A DNA stretch of 8,790 nt. It comes from Candidatus Peribacterales bacterium (lineage in GTDB: Bacteria > Patescibacteriota > Gracilibacteria > Peribacterales > Peribacteraceae). The notes below the pieces were generated by a model, which was given only the letters and a program-made list of their open reading frames with translations, searched no databases and was not told where the DNA came from. Both the position numbers and the translations under genes were made by a program. How positions within the stretch are numbered: position 1 is the stretch's first letter; each line of letters begins with the position of its first letter. Shown here piece after piece: positions 1 to 5,772 of the stretch. Location of the stretch: NCBI GenBank assembly GCA_021731345.1, contig JAKFXO010000071.1, positions 1 through 8,790 of the forward strand, written 5' to 3'.

Positions 1-2
1 GT

Positions 3-587
3 CCTAAGAAACAGATGACCGTACTCGATCCATTTTGTGGAACAGGTGTCATTCCGATGGAAGCGATGATCATCGGTTGGAATGTTCTTGCGTCCGATAA
101 CGCACAGAAGGCAGTGACTGGTTGTGAAAAAAATATTGAGTGGCTACGCAAAATTTTCAAAGTTGCGAAGAAAGATGTATCAGCTGACGTGTGGAAGCAG
201 GACGCTACCAAGCCCTTCCCGCTCAAGGAAAAGCCTGATGTCATCGTAACGGAAGGAACGCTGGGGCCTGCACTCGTCACTCGTCCAACCGTGAAAGATG
301 CGGAAGGATACTGCAGGCAGGCAGAAGAGATTACGGCTGCGTTCCTAAAAAACTGTGCAGCTTCCCTACCGGGAGTTCCAGTCGTGATGACGCTACCAGT
401 CTGGTACGCACAGAAAAAAATGGTGCACCTTGCAAAAGTCTGGAAAGTCGCTGAAGACGAAGGCTTCCGTCCATGGCTTCCTCCGCACGCTATGCCCTCG
501 CTCGAAGGACGTTTCTCCATCATGTACCGCCGCAATGATCAGTTCGTCGGTCGTGAAATCATCCTTCTGAAGCCTAAGGCAAAATAG
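3..587 (+). CDS. TRM11/UPF0020-like SAM-dependent methyltransferase, 3' part
   Basis: This is the C-terminal catalytic part of a SAM-dependent methyltransferase of the THUMP/TRM11 (RNA methylase UPF0020) type. The frame is already open at the left edge and reads P-K-K-Q before the first ATG at 15. That ATG sits only four codons before the SAM-binding motif, so it is probably internal and the real start lies outside the window. Seen directly: motif I DPFCGTG (27-47) followed by V-I-P-M-E-A, and an S-D-N acidic motif after the next strand, where the SAM ribose would bind. The motif IV position, normally D/N-P-P-Y in amino-methylases, reads V-T-E-G-T-L-G-P (246-269). Related proteins usually carry an N-terminal THUMP or similar RNA-binding half of 150 or more residues, missing here. 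The stop is 4 bp before the next gene, so they are probably co-transcribed. The fold call is firm; the substrate (tRNA guanosine N2 in archaeal/eukaryotic relatives) is not established. Confidence 0.78.
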   Translation, partial: PKKQMTVLDPFCGTGVIPMEAMIIGWNVLASDNAQKAVTGCEKNIEWLRKIFKVAKKDVSADVWKQDATKPFPLKEKPDVIVTEGTLGPALVTRPTVKDAEGYCRQAEEITAAFLKNCAASLPGVPVVMTLPVWYAQKKMVHLAKVWKVAEDEGFRPWLPPHAMPSLEGRFSIMYRRNDQFVGREIILLKPKAK

Positions 588-591
588 CTCC

Positions 592-1119
592 ATGGAAAAA
601 TTGGACCGCCCAGGATCGGCAATCGCCATCCTCATCGTCGGTGGTTGTTTGTGGCATATGTTTGCGATCGCAGCATATCTTTTGCCGACAAACATGGAAG
701 GCATGCTTGGTAACATGAGGCAGCTCTCCGCACCATACGTTCTGAATCTCAGCCAATGGCAGAAGTGGGATATTTTTTCTCCAAATCCACTGCGAAGAAA
801 TAGCGTCTACCGTATTGAACGCAACGCCGGTGACCGATGGGAAACGGCAATGACCATAGACTTTGATCATGTGCCTTGGCATGAGCGTGCAAAAGAACTG
901 AAAGTACTTGGACGACTCCAAGATTCATGGAAGGTACTGCTGCCAGACTATCTTGCGTCTTTGTGTCCGCGAATTCCGGGTGGCCCTGGTACCGATGTGC
1001 GGCTGCTCGTTGCTACGACAATTTTGCCGAGTAATCTTGAGGCACTGAAGAACACCGCAGAAAATCCAACCATCCCCCAAGAAACATTACTCGCTTCCGT
1101 TCGTTGCCCGCGTTTCTAA
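592..1119 (+). CDS. Small membrane protein, HTTM-partner type (F-S-P-N-P motif)
   Basis: A 175-residue protein with one N-terminal hydrophobic segment (about residues 11-32), then a mainly soluble domain. The recognisable signature is Q-W-Q-K-W-D-I-F-S-P-N-P at residues 55-66. The pattern W-x-x-F-x-P-N-P is typical of short proteins encoded beside HTTM (vitamin K-dependent gamma-carboxylase-like) membrane proteins; it resembles the DUF5819-type family, though I cannot confirm that assignment. The domain probably sits outside the membrane after the single anchor, but orientation is not shown. It starts 4 bp after the methyltransferase stop, with only a weak AAGG (576-579) upstream, and its TAA overlaps the next ATG by one base (TAATG). 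Such coupling implies that the two proteins are made together and may form a complex. Enzymatic activity is unknown. That it is a gene is well supported; the partner role rests on context. Confidence 0.75.
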   Translation: MEKLDRPGSAIAILIVGGCLWHMFAIAAYLLPTNMEGMLGNMRQLSAPYVLNLSQWQKWDIFSPNPLRRNSVYRIERNAGDRWETAMTIDFDHVPWHERAKELKVLGRLQDSWKVLLPDYLASLCPRIPGGPGTDVRLLVATTILPSNLEALKNTAENPTIPQETLLASVRCPRF

Positions 1120-2420
1120 TGACTACGAATCGTTCACTGTCCGGGCGCATGTACGAGTTCTGGTTTCGGCCAGTATCGGCTGCTGGTTTTGGAATGATGC
1201 GCTTTGCATTTGGGCTGATCGCATTCGTGACGATGTTTCTGGAACGAGAAAACATCCAACGCTTCTACGGTCCCGAGGGAATTCTACCGCGTGAGATGAC
1301 AGGCAGTGTGCTTCGCTCACTGTGGAGATTTTCACTTCTCGATTATGTCGGAACTACCGGAACATGGCTCCTGTACGCCATTCTTTTACTGTCGCTGTTC
1401 TGCGTCACCATCGGACTCGGACGCAAATGGATGCTCGCAATTGCACTGGTCATCCTCTACTCATTCCATGAATACGGCTCCATTACTCTCGACGGTGGCG
1501 ACACACTTCTTCGTCTCATCGGCTTCATCTTGCTCGTGTCTCCGTGTTACCGAACATTCACGGTTGCAAATCTGCGCCGCAGACTCACGCTGATTCAGGG
1601 CACTGGGAAAGATCAACCTGCAAGCGAGCGCACGATGCCAATCTGGCCGTACCGTTTGCTTCTTTGGCAGATGATCTTGATCTACATAGCGTCATCCATC
1701 GAGAAATGGAGTGGCAGTATGTGGCGTGACGGCTCGGCTGTTGCAGCCACACTTCATCTCACGGACTTCACACGCCTGAGCCCTGCGATGGCTGATTCAC
1801 TCTCATTCATGAGTCCGATCATGGGGTACTTCACGGTATTTTCTCAACTTGCATGGGGCATGCTTCTCCTGCTTGGTTTGTTGTCATTCTGCGGCGTACT
1901 GACGAGTGAAGCGGTCAACGTCTTCAAGCGAGCTCTGCTTCTGTGTGGTATTGCGCTGCACGGTGCAATTTTTATTCTCATGGATGTGGGCACGTTCTCA
2001 CTCACTGTGTTCACTGCGTATCTTGGCCTTCTTCTTGATGACGACTTCCGTGCAATCCGCGAGCGTCTTCGCATGCGCAAGACCGCACCACTCGTCGTGC
2101 TGTTCGACGGTCGATGCGGCTTCTGCAAGAAAAGTGTGTTCACACTGTCCATGCTCGACTGGCTGCACAGAATAGAATTTGCAAGTTATCACGACCCTGA
2201 TAACAAGAAACGTTATGCGCCAAATATCAGTCTTGCTGCGCTCAATGCAGAGATGCATCTGAGGCTGAGTGACGGCTCATACCACAAAGGCTTCTTTGCG
2301 TTTCGTTCGCTGACGTGGGACTTGCCTGCACTCTGGATACTTGCACCCCTACTCTATATTCCGGGCGTTTCCATTATTGGCTCGAAGGCATATAGCTGGA
2401 TCGCTACGCACAGAGCGTAG
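1119..2420 (+). CDS. HTTM membrane protein fused to DCC-family thiol-disulfide oxidoreductase domain
   Basis: A 433-residue two-part protein. Residues about 1-310 form a polytopic membrane domain of the HTTM/VKG-carboxylase-like family: an R-F-A-F-G-L-type first helix, then F-Y-G-P-E-G-I-L-P, several hydrophobic segments, and a Y-I-A-S-S-I-E-K-W-S-G-S-M-W-R-D-G segment matching the family's K-x(n)-W-x-x-G signature. From about residue 325 a DCC (DUF393) thioredoxin-like domain begins with V-V-L-F-D-G-R-C-G-F-C, with the redox pair C333-G-F-C336. A late hydrophobic stretch (P-A-L-W-I-L-A-P-L-L-Y-I-P-G) is usual for DCC proteins. The frame also allows a TTG start at 1104. I chose ATG 1119 because it overlaps the upstream TAA (TAATG), indicating translational coupling. 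In animals, related membrane domains carboxylate glutamate using reduced vitamin K; the bacterial role is unknown. The fused CxxC domain suggests that redox chemistry is part of the job, which is inference. It abuts the convergent SDR gene with no spacer. Confidence 0.85.
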   Translation: MTTNRSLSGRMYEFWFRPVSAAGFGMMRFAFGLIAFVTMFLERENIQRFYGPEGILPREMTGSVLRSLWRFSLLDYVGTTGTWLLYAILLLSLFCVTIGLGRKWMLAIALVILYSFHEYGSITLDGGDTLLRLIGFILLVSPCYRTFTVANLRRRLTLIQGTGKDQPASERTMPIWPYRLLLWQMILIYIASSIEKWSGSMWRDGSAVAATLHLTDFTRLSPAMADSLSFMSPIMGYFTVFSQLAWGMLLLLGLLSFCGVLTSEAVNVFKRALLLCGIALHGAIFILMDVGTFSLTVFTAYLGLLLDDDFRAIRERLRMRKTAPLVVLFDGRCGFCKKSVFTLSMLDWLHRIEFASYHDPDNKKRYAPNISLAALNAEMHLRLSDGSYHKGFFAFRSLTWDLPALWILAPLLYIPGVSIIGSKAYSWIATHRA

Positions 2421-3161
2421 TTACGTACGACGCACGGTAATGCCAGCCTGATCGGTGGGCATGACTTGCATGAGTTCAGTATTCACGTGTGACGGACGAC
2501 TGACGGCATACCACATGGCATCTGCGATATCGACAGGCTGAAGAGCTTCAAAACCTTCATAGACTGCATCTGCAATGGCTTTGTCACCCTTGTGACGAAC
2601 GATGCTGAATTCTGTTTCTACATTTCCCGGTGCAATGGTGGTAACACGCACACCGGAGCCAAGGAGATCTTGGCGAAGTGCTTCCGTAAACGCATGAACG
2701 AAATGCTTCGTACCGCAGTACACCGCTCCGCCTCCATACGCTTTCATGCCAGCGATGCTGCCGAGGTTGATCAGGTGTCCTTTTGTTTTTTTCAGGAATG
2801 GCAAACTCAGGTGAGCGATTTTGAGAAATGCCGTGATATTCACATCAATCATGGTTTCGACATCTGCAAAGTCATACTGATCAAACGGATCACGTCCGAG
2901 TGCAAGACCAGCATTATTGATGACAACATCAATGGAGACTCCGGCGAGATCAGTCGTGAAAAATTTTTCCATCGCTGCTGCATCCGTCACATCGGCAGCG
3001 AGTATTTTTACGTCAACGTTTGAGAGCTCAGCCTTCAGTTTTTGAAGCCTTTCTTCGCGACGAGCTATGAGCACTAGATTGCGTCCTTGCGCGGCAAAAA
3101 GCCGTGCAGAAGCCTCTCCAATGCCAGCACTGGCGCCTGTAATGAGGGTATAGGATTTCAT
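2421..3161 (-). CDS. SDR-family NAD(P)-dependent oxidoreductase, YdfG-like
   Basis: A 246-residue classical short-chain dehydrogenase/reductase, of normal length for the family. Seen: the nucleotide-binding T8-G-A-S-A-G-I-G15, the structural N-N-A-G, and the catalytic set S135, Y148 and K152 (Y-C-G-T-K). The P-G-N-V-E-T-E-F-S segment after the active site and the C-terminal H-V-N-T-E-L-M-Q-V-M-P-T-D-Q-A resemble the YdfG group of NADP-dependent 3-hydroxy acid/serine dehydrogenases, so a small hydroxy-acid or carbonyl substrate is likely but unproven. It is a soluble cytoplasmic enzyme. The frame runs further upstream to 3281, but that overlaps trhO; the start at 3161 gives the expected M-K-S-Y-T-L-I-T-G. 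An ATG at 3182 is a weaker alternative. There is no Shine-Dalgarno sequence, and a TATGAT hexamer lies 9 nt before the ATG. It is divergent from trhO (39 bp), and its stop abuts the HTTM gene stop. Confidence 0.92.
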   Translation of the reverse strand: MKSYTLITGASAGIGEASARLFAAQGRNLVLIARREERLQKLKAELSNVDVKILAADVTDAAAMEKFFTTDLAGVSIDVVINNAGLALGRDPFDQYDFADVETMIDVNITAFLKIAHLSLPFLKKTKGHLINLGSIAGMKAYGGGAVYCGTKHFVHAFTEALRQDLLGSGVRVTTIAPGNVETEFSIVRHKGDKAIADAVYEGFEALQPVDIADAMWYAVSRPSHVNTELMQVMPTDQAGITVRRT

Positions 3162-3170
3162 GAGAAGCGG

Positions 3171-3176
3171 ATCATA
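3171..3176 (-). promoter_or_regulatory. -10 hexamer of the SDR gene
   Basis: On the minus strand this reads TATGAT (5 of 6 to TATAAT), ending 9 nt before the ATG at 3161. The predicted transcript would have only about 3 nt of leader. No -35 resembling TTGACA is seen. It lies back-to-back with the trhO -10, 12 bp apart, so the two polymerase footprints would overlap. Confidence 0.42.
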
Positions 3177-3185
3177 CCCCATATC

Positions 3186-3200
3186 TGCTACTATGCAGCT
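3186..3200 (+). promoter_or_regulatory. Extended -10 promoter of trhO, leaderless type
   Basis: TG at 3186-3187, one base, then TACTAT at 3189-3194 (4 of 6 to TATAAT, with the extended -10 TG). Six bases separate it from the ATG at 3201, so the start point about 7 nt downstream falls on the A of the ATG. No Shine-Dalgarno sequence exists in the spacer, which fits a leaderless mRNA. No clear -35 is visible. Confidence 0.5.
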
Positions 3201-4061
3201 ATGAAGGTCCTCCTCTACTACAAATACGTCGCTGTTCCTGACGCAGAGATGGAAACACTCCGTCACCGTGCATTGTGTCAAAAATTAGAATTAAAAGGCC
3301 GTATCCTGATCAGTAGTGAAGGTATCAACGGAACATGCTCAGGAACACCTGAGAATATCGAGAAGTACAAAGAAGCTCTGAATACTCACAAAATTTTTTC
3401 AGGAATTGATTTCAAAGAATCTGATCATGAAGGGCATGCTTTCGCCAAGCTCTTCGTACGTCTGCGTCCTGAAGTCGTCACACTGCGAGCAGGAATAGAA
3501 GCAGTAAAAGCTGCACCGTACATCACGCCAGAACAATTACATGAAGAGCTTGAGCGTGGTGAGGACTTAATATTGATCGATATGCGCAATGACTACGAAG
3601 CAGAGATCGGTAGGTTCAGAAACGCCGTCACACTGCCGATGCGAAACTTCCGCGATCTGCCACAGCACATGCCTGATCTGAAGAAATATGCGGGACGCAA
3701 AGTTGTGACGTACTGCACAGGCGGTATTCGCTGCGAAAAAGCCTCCGCACTGCTGAAAGAGCACGGATTCAACGATGTTCGTCAATTGGAAGGTGGCATT
3801 GTGCGCTACTGTGAAGCATTTCCAAACGGTCACTTTGATGGAAGCCTTTTCGTCTTCGATGACCGCAGGGCTATGCGTTTCCCTGGTGCACGAACCAAGA
3901 CATACGTATCGAGCTGCTCATTCTGCAAATGTGAGACGGACAGGCAAATCGATTGTCAGGATCACATCTGTCACTCACTTGTGGTGTGCTGTGAAGCATG
4001 CGAGAAAACAAACAACGGCTACTGCAAGAAACACGACAACGTCGGTGCTCCGGTGCTCTAG
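3201..4061 (+). CDS. trhO: tRNA uridine(34) hydroxylase TrhO (rhodanese-like, UPF0176)
   Basis: A 286-residue protein matching the TrhO/YceA family, which forms 5-hydroxyuridine at the wobble position of tRNA in an oxygen-dependent reaction. Domains: an N-terminal alpha/beta half (1-95) with the family segment G-R-I-L-I-S-S-E-G-I-N-G-T; a rhodanese domain (about 108-210) with the loop C172-T-G-G-I-R-C178, C172 being the presumed catalytic cysteine; and a Cys/His-rich tail starting C239-S-F-C-K-C244 and ending G-Y-C-K-K-H, probably a zinc-binding knuckle. The open frame extends back to 3087, but that part lies inside the divergent SDR gene; M-K-V-L-L-Y-Y-K at 3201 is the normal family start. 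No Shine-Dalgarno sequence precedes it. An extended -10 (TG-c-TACTAT, 3186-3194) puts the likely transcription start on the ATG. Its TAG shares a CTAG with the stop of the convergent LivJ-like gene. Confidence 0.93.
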   Translation: MKVLLYYKYVAVPDAEMETLRHRALCQKLELKGRILISSEGINGTCSGTPENIEKYKEALNTHKIFSGIDFKESDHEGHAFAKLFVRLRPEVVTLRAGIEAVKAAPYITPEQLHEELERGEDLILIDMRNDYEAEIGRFRNAVTLPMRNFRDLPQHMPDLKKYAGRKVVTYCTGGIRCEKASALLKEHGFNDVRQLEGGIVRYCEAFPNGHFDGSLFVFDDRRAMRFPGARTKTYVSSCSFCKCETDRQIDCQDHICHSLVVCCEACEKTNNGYCKKHDNVGAPVL

Positions 4062-5179
4062 TCGGAAACTTGTAACGTATCGGGGATCGACAGCTCTCCA
4101 GATTCGAATGTTTTGATGCCGAATGCTAAGCCGATGGCATCTCCATTTGTATCGAAGTGGAATGTGCCCGTAAGACCGGCACGCGGTTTGAGTTCATGCA
4201 TACGATCATGCGCATGTGTAGGTGCCCCGCCACTCAGCGCATCGAATGTCACGAGCGCCGTATCAAAACCAAGTGCAGCTAAATAGAGCGAGTGTTTTGG
4301 CGCCTCAAAACGCCTGCGGAAATTATCCGCAAAAGATTTTGCGGCAGGAACCGACTCATCTAAATACGGTAAAGAAAGTACCTTCATGCCCTCTACGGCA
4401 TCTGGAGCAAATTCTCCGAGCGTGGCTGACTCAGCCGGATCAGCTCCGAGAATCTGCTGTTTCATGCCAAGTGCGCGAAGTTGTTTCGCCATCTCAGCAA
4501 CCGTCGTATCCGTCTGTCCGTTTGCGATGAACACATCAAAATCAATCTTCTGTAGCGCCTGAAATAACGCACGGAAATTCTTCGTATCCGCAGGAGTCAC
4601 TTCGTCGAATACAATCTCCACTCCTTCAGGCAGATGGGTCGTCAGAGACTCTCTGATGGTCTGAGGAAAAGCAGTATTTTCCGTGATGATAGCGATTTTC
4701 TGCAGCCCCGTATTTTTGATGTATCTGCCAATCGCCTTTCCTTTCAGACTATCGCTTGGCGTCATTCTGAAAATATATTGGCCTGCAGTCGTGATGCTGG
4801 CATCGGAACTCAGTGGTGACACAAGGATCATTTTGGCTGCCTCTGCAAGTGGAGCCGCCGCCAGAGTTTCCGGATTACACACGCCTCCAATGACCGCCAC
4901 GACATGATCAATAGTGATGAGCTTCTGCATGGCAGTGGTTGCAACGGAGCCCGAGCAACCGCCATCCTCTGCGATAAACTCAATTTTCTTACCATCTATA
5001 CCTCCTGCAAGATTCACCTGATCAGCTGCCATACGAATACCGTTGTAGATATCGATACCATAAGCGGCTGCATTTCCGGACAGCGGTCCGAGATAGCCGA
5101 TACGAATGGTTTCAGCTGGTGCATCCGAGCACGCAGAAAGAAGCAAAACGAGAGCGGTTACGAGAAGCGGTCTCTTCAT
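4058..5179 (-). CDS. Lipoprotein, branched-chain amino acid-binding (LivJ-like, periplasmic-binding fold type I)
   Basis: A 373-residue solute-binding protein of the ABC-transporter Leu/Ile/Val family. Signal peptide: M-K-R, a hydrophobic run, and the lipobox L14-S-A-C17, so C17 is the lipid-modified cysteine and the protein is anchored outside the membrane. The mature part opens with I-R-I-G-Y-L-G-P-L-S-G, then G-I-D-I-Y-N-G-I-R-M-A-A-D-Q-V-N-x-A-G-G-I-D-G-K-K-I and later V-A-V-I-G-G-V-C-N-P-E-T, all typical of receptor family ligand-binding domains. The actual ligand cannot be read: amides, amino acids, urea and aromatic compounds all use this fold. The frame reaches a TTG at 5203, but ATG 5179 gives a proper signal peptide. 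No permease or ATPase gene is adjacent in this window, so it is an orphan here. A promoter candidate lies about 28 nt upstream (5208-5236); no Shine-Dalgarno sequence is visible. Confidence 0.9.
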   Translation of the reverse strand: MKRPLLVTALVLLLSACSDAPAETIRIGYLGPLSGNAAAYGIDIYNGIRMAADQVNLAGGIDGKKIEFIAEDGGCSGSVATTAMQKLITIDHVVAVIGGVCNPETLAAAPLAEAAKMILVSPLSSDASITTAGQYIFRMTPSDSLKGKAIGRYIKNTGLQKIAIITENTAFPQTIRESLTTHLPEGVEIVFDEVTPADTKNFRALFQALQKIDFDVFIANGQTDTTVAEMAKQLRALGMKQQILGADPAESATLGEFAPDAVEGMKVLSLPYLDESVPAAKSFADNFRRRFEAPKHSLYLAALGFDTALVTFDALSGGAPTHAHDRMHELKPRAGLTGTFHFDTNGDAIGLAFGIKTFESGELSIPDTLQVSD

Positions 5180-5207
5180 GGATACACGGGAAAATGCAGA
5201 CAACGAA

Positions 5208-5236
5208 ATACTAGTGTCTCCGTCGGCATGTCACAA
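5208..5236 (-). promoter_or_regulatory. Candidate promoter of the LivJ-like lipoprotein gene
   Basis: On the minus strand, TTGTGA (5231-5236; 4 of 6 to TTGACA) and TAGTAT (5208-5213; 4 of 6 to TATAAT) are spaced by exactly 17 bp. The predicted leader is about 22 nt before ATG 5179 and holds no Shine-Dalgarno sequence. Confidence 0.4.
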
Positions 5237-5266
5237 CTCGCAGAAACATCTTTTCGTACAATTGCG

Positions 5267-5283
5267 ATGAAAAGACTTTTCAT
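5267..5283. promoter_or_regulatory. Perfect 17-bp palindrome upstream of ogt, candidate operator
   Basis: ATGAAAAG (5267-5274), a single central A, then CTTTTCAT (5276-5283), a perfect 8-bp inverted repeat. It covers the presumed -35 of ogt and would sit at the start point of the alternative TACAAT promoter. The one-base centre rules out an RNA hairpin, so a dimeric DNA-binding regulator is the natural reading. The regulator is unknown. Confidence 0.5.
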
Positions 5284-5304
5284 AGAGGGCAGATTGCGTA
5301 CGAT
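5277..5304 (+). promoter_or_regulatory. Candidate promoter of ogt, leaderless type
   Basis: TTTTCA (5277-5282; 4 of 6 to TTGACA), a 16-bp spacer, then TACGAT (5299-5304; 4 of 6 to TATAAT). The -10 ends 6 nt before ATG 5311, the same spacing as at trhO, predicting a start on the ATG. A better -10 alone, TACAAT at 5257-5262, offers an alternative start near 5269 with a 42-nt leader. Confidence 0.4.
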
Positions 5305-5310
5305 AAGCCT

Positions 5311-5766
5311 ATGTCCACACAGTATGTTTCATCGCCTATTGGCACTCTCAAGATCACATCTGATAGTGAGGTTATTACTGGGATCGAATCCGTTTCTAAA
5401 AAAGGTACGTCGCATCCGGATGCTCTGACGCACGATTGTGCTGATCAATTGGAAGCTTATTTTAAAGGAGCAAACACACACTTCTCGGTACCGATGGAGG
5501 CTGCTGGCACACCATTTCAAAAGAGTGTGTGGACAGCGATGAGTAAGATTCCTTTCGGAACAACAAAGACCTATGCCGAGATCGCGCGTGCAATTAAAAA
5601 ACCGAAAGCAGTGCGTGCGGTCGGAAGTGCGTGCGGTAAAAATCCGCTCCTCGTCACGGTGCCTTGTCATCGTGTTGTAGCTTCAAACGGCGGCCTCGGA
5701 GGATTTAGCGCAGGTATCAAGAATAAGAAACTACTTTTGGCGCACGAACAAAAAGCCATGGCATAA
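5311..5766 (+). CDS. ogt: Methylated-DNA--[protein]-cysteine S-methyltransferase (O6-alkylguanine repair)
   Basis: A 151-residue suicide DNA-repair protein that transfers alkyl groups from O6-alkylguanine to its own cysteine. Seen: a short N-terminal domain beginning S-P-I-G-T-L-K-I, the DNA-binding start T-P-F-Q-K-S-V-W-T-A-M-S-K-I-P-F-G-T-T-K-T-Y, the R-A-V-G-S-A-C-G-K-N-P hinge, and the active site P118-C119-H-R-V-V, with C119 the acceptor. The C-terminus G-G-L-G-G-F-S-A-G-I-K-x-K-x-x-L-L-x-x-E is complete. It is at the compact end of the family (about 150-180 residues) and lacks an Ada-type regulatory domain. There is no Shine-Dalgarno sequence; a TACGAT hexamer ends 6 nt before the ATG, and a 17-bp palindrome lies 28-44 nt upstream. 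Its stop is 6 bp from the stop of the convergent surface-protein gene. Confidence 0.93.
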   Translation: MSTQYVSSPIGTLKITSDSEVITGIESVSKKGTSHPDALTHDCADQLEAYFKGANTHFSVPMEAAGTPFQKSVWTAMSKIPFGTTKTYAEIARAIKKPKAVRAVGSACGKNPLLVTVPCHRVVASNGGLGGFSAGIKNKKLLLAHEQKAMA

Positions 5767-5772
5767 GAGGTA

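Noticed and set aside
1104..1118. TTG start for the HTTM gene
   Set aside because: ATG 1119 in TAATG gives translational coupling and a normal N-terminus; the five extra residues add nothing.
3087..3200. Upstream extension of trhO
   Set aside because: The extra residues are the reverse complement of the SDR coding region; the family start is M-K-V-L-L-Y-Y-K at 3201.
5180..5203. TTG start at 5203 for the LivJ-like lipoprotein
   Set aside because: It would put eight residues before a complete M-K-R signal peptide, and a promoter -10 lies only 4 bp upstream.
4904..5310. Plus-strand open frame across the LivJ-like start and the divergent spacer
   Set aside because: Antisense to a well-supported lipoprotein gene and without family resemblance.
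5267..5428. Possible small gene starting at ATG 5267 just after TACAAT
   Set aside because: Its frame overlaps ogt, the product resembles nothing, and the ATG is part of the palindrome.
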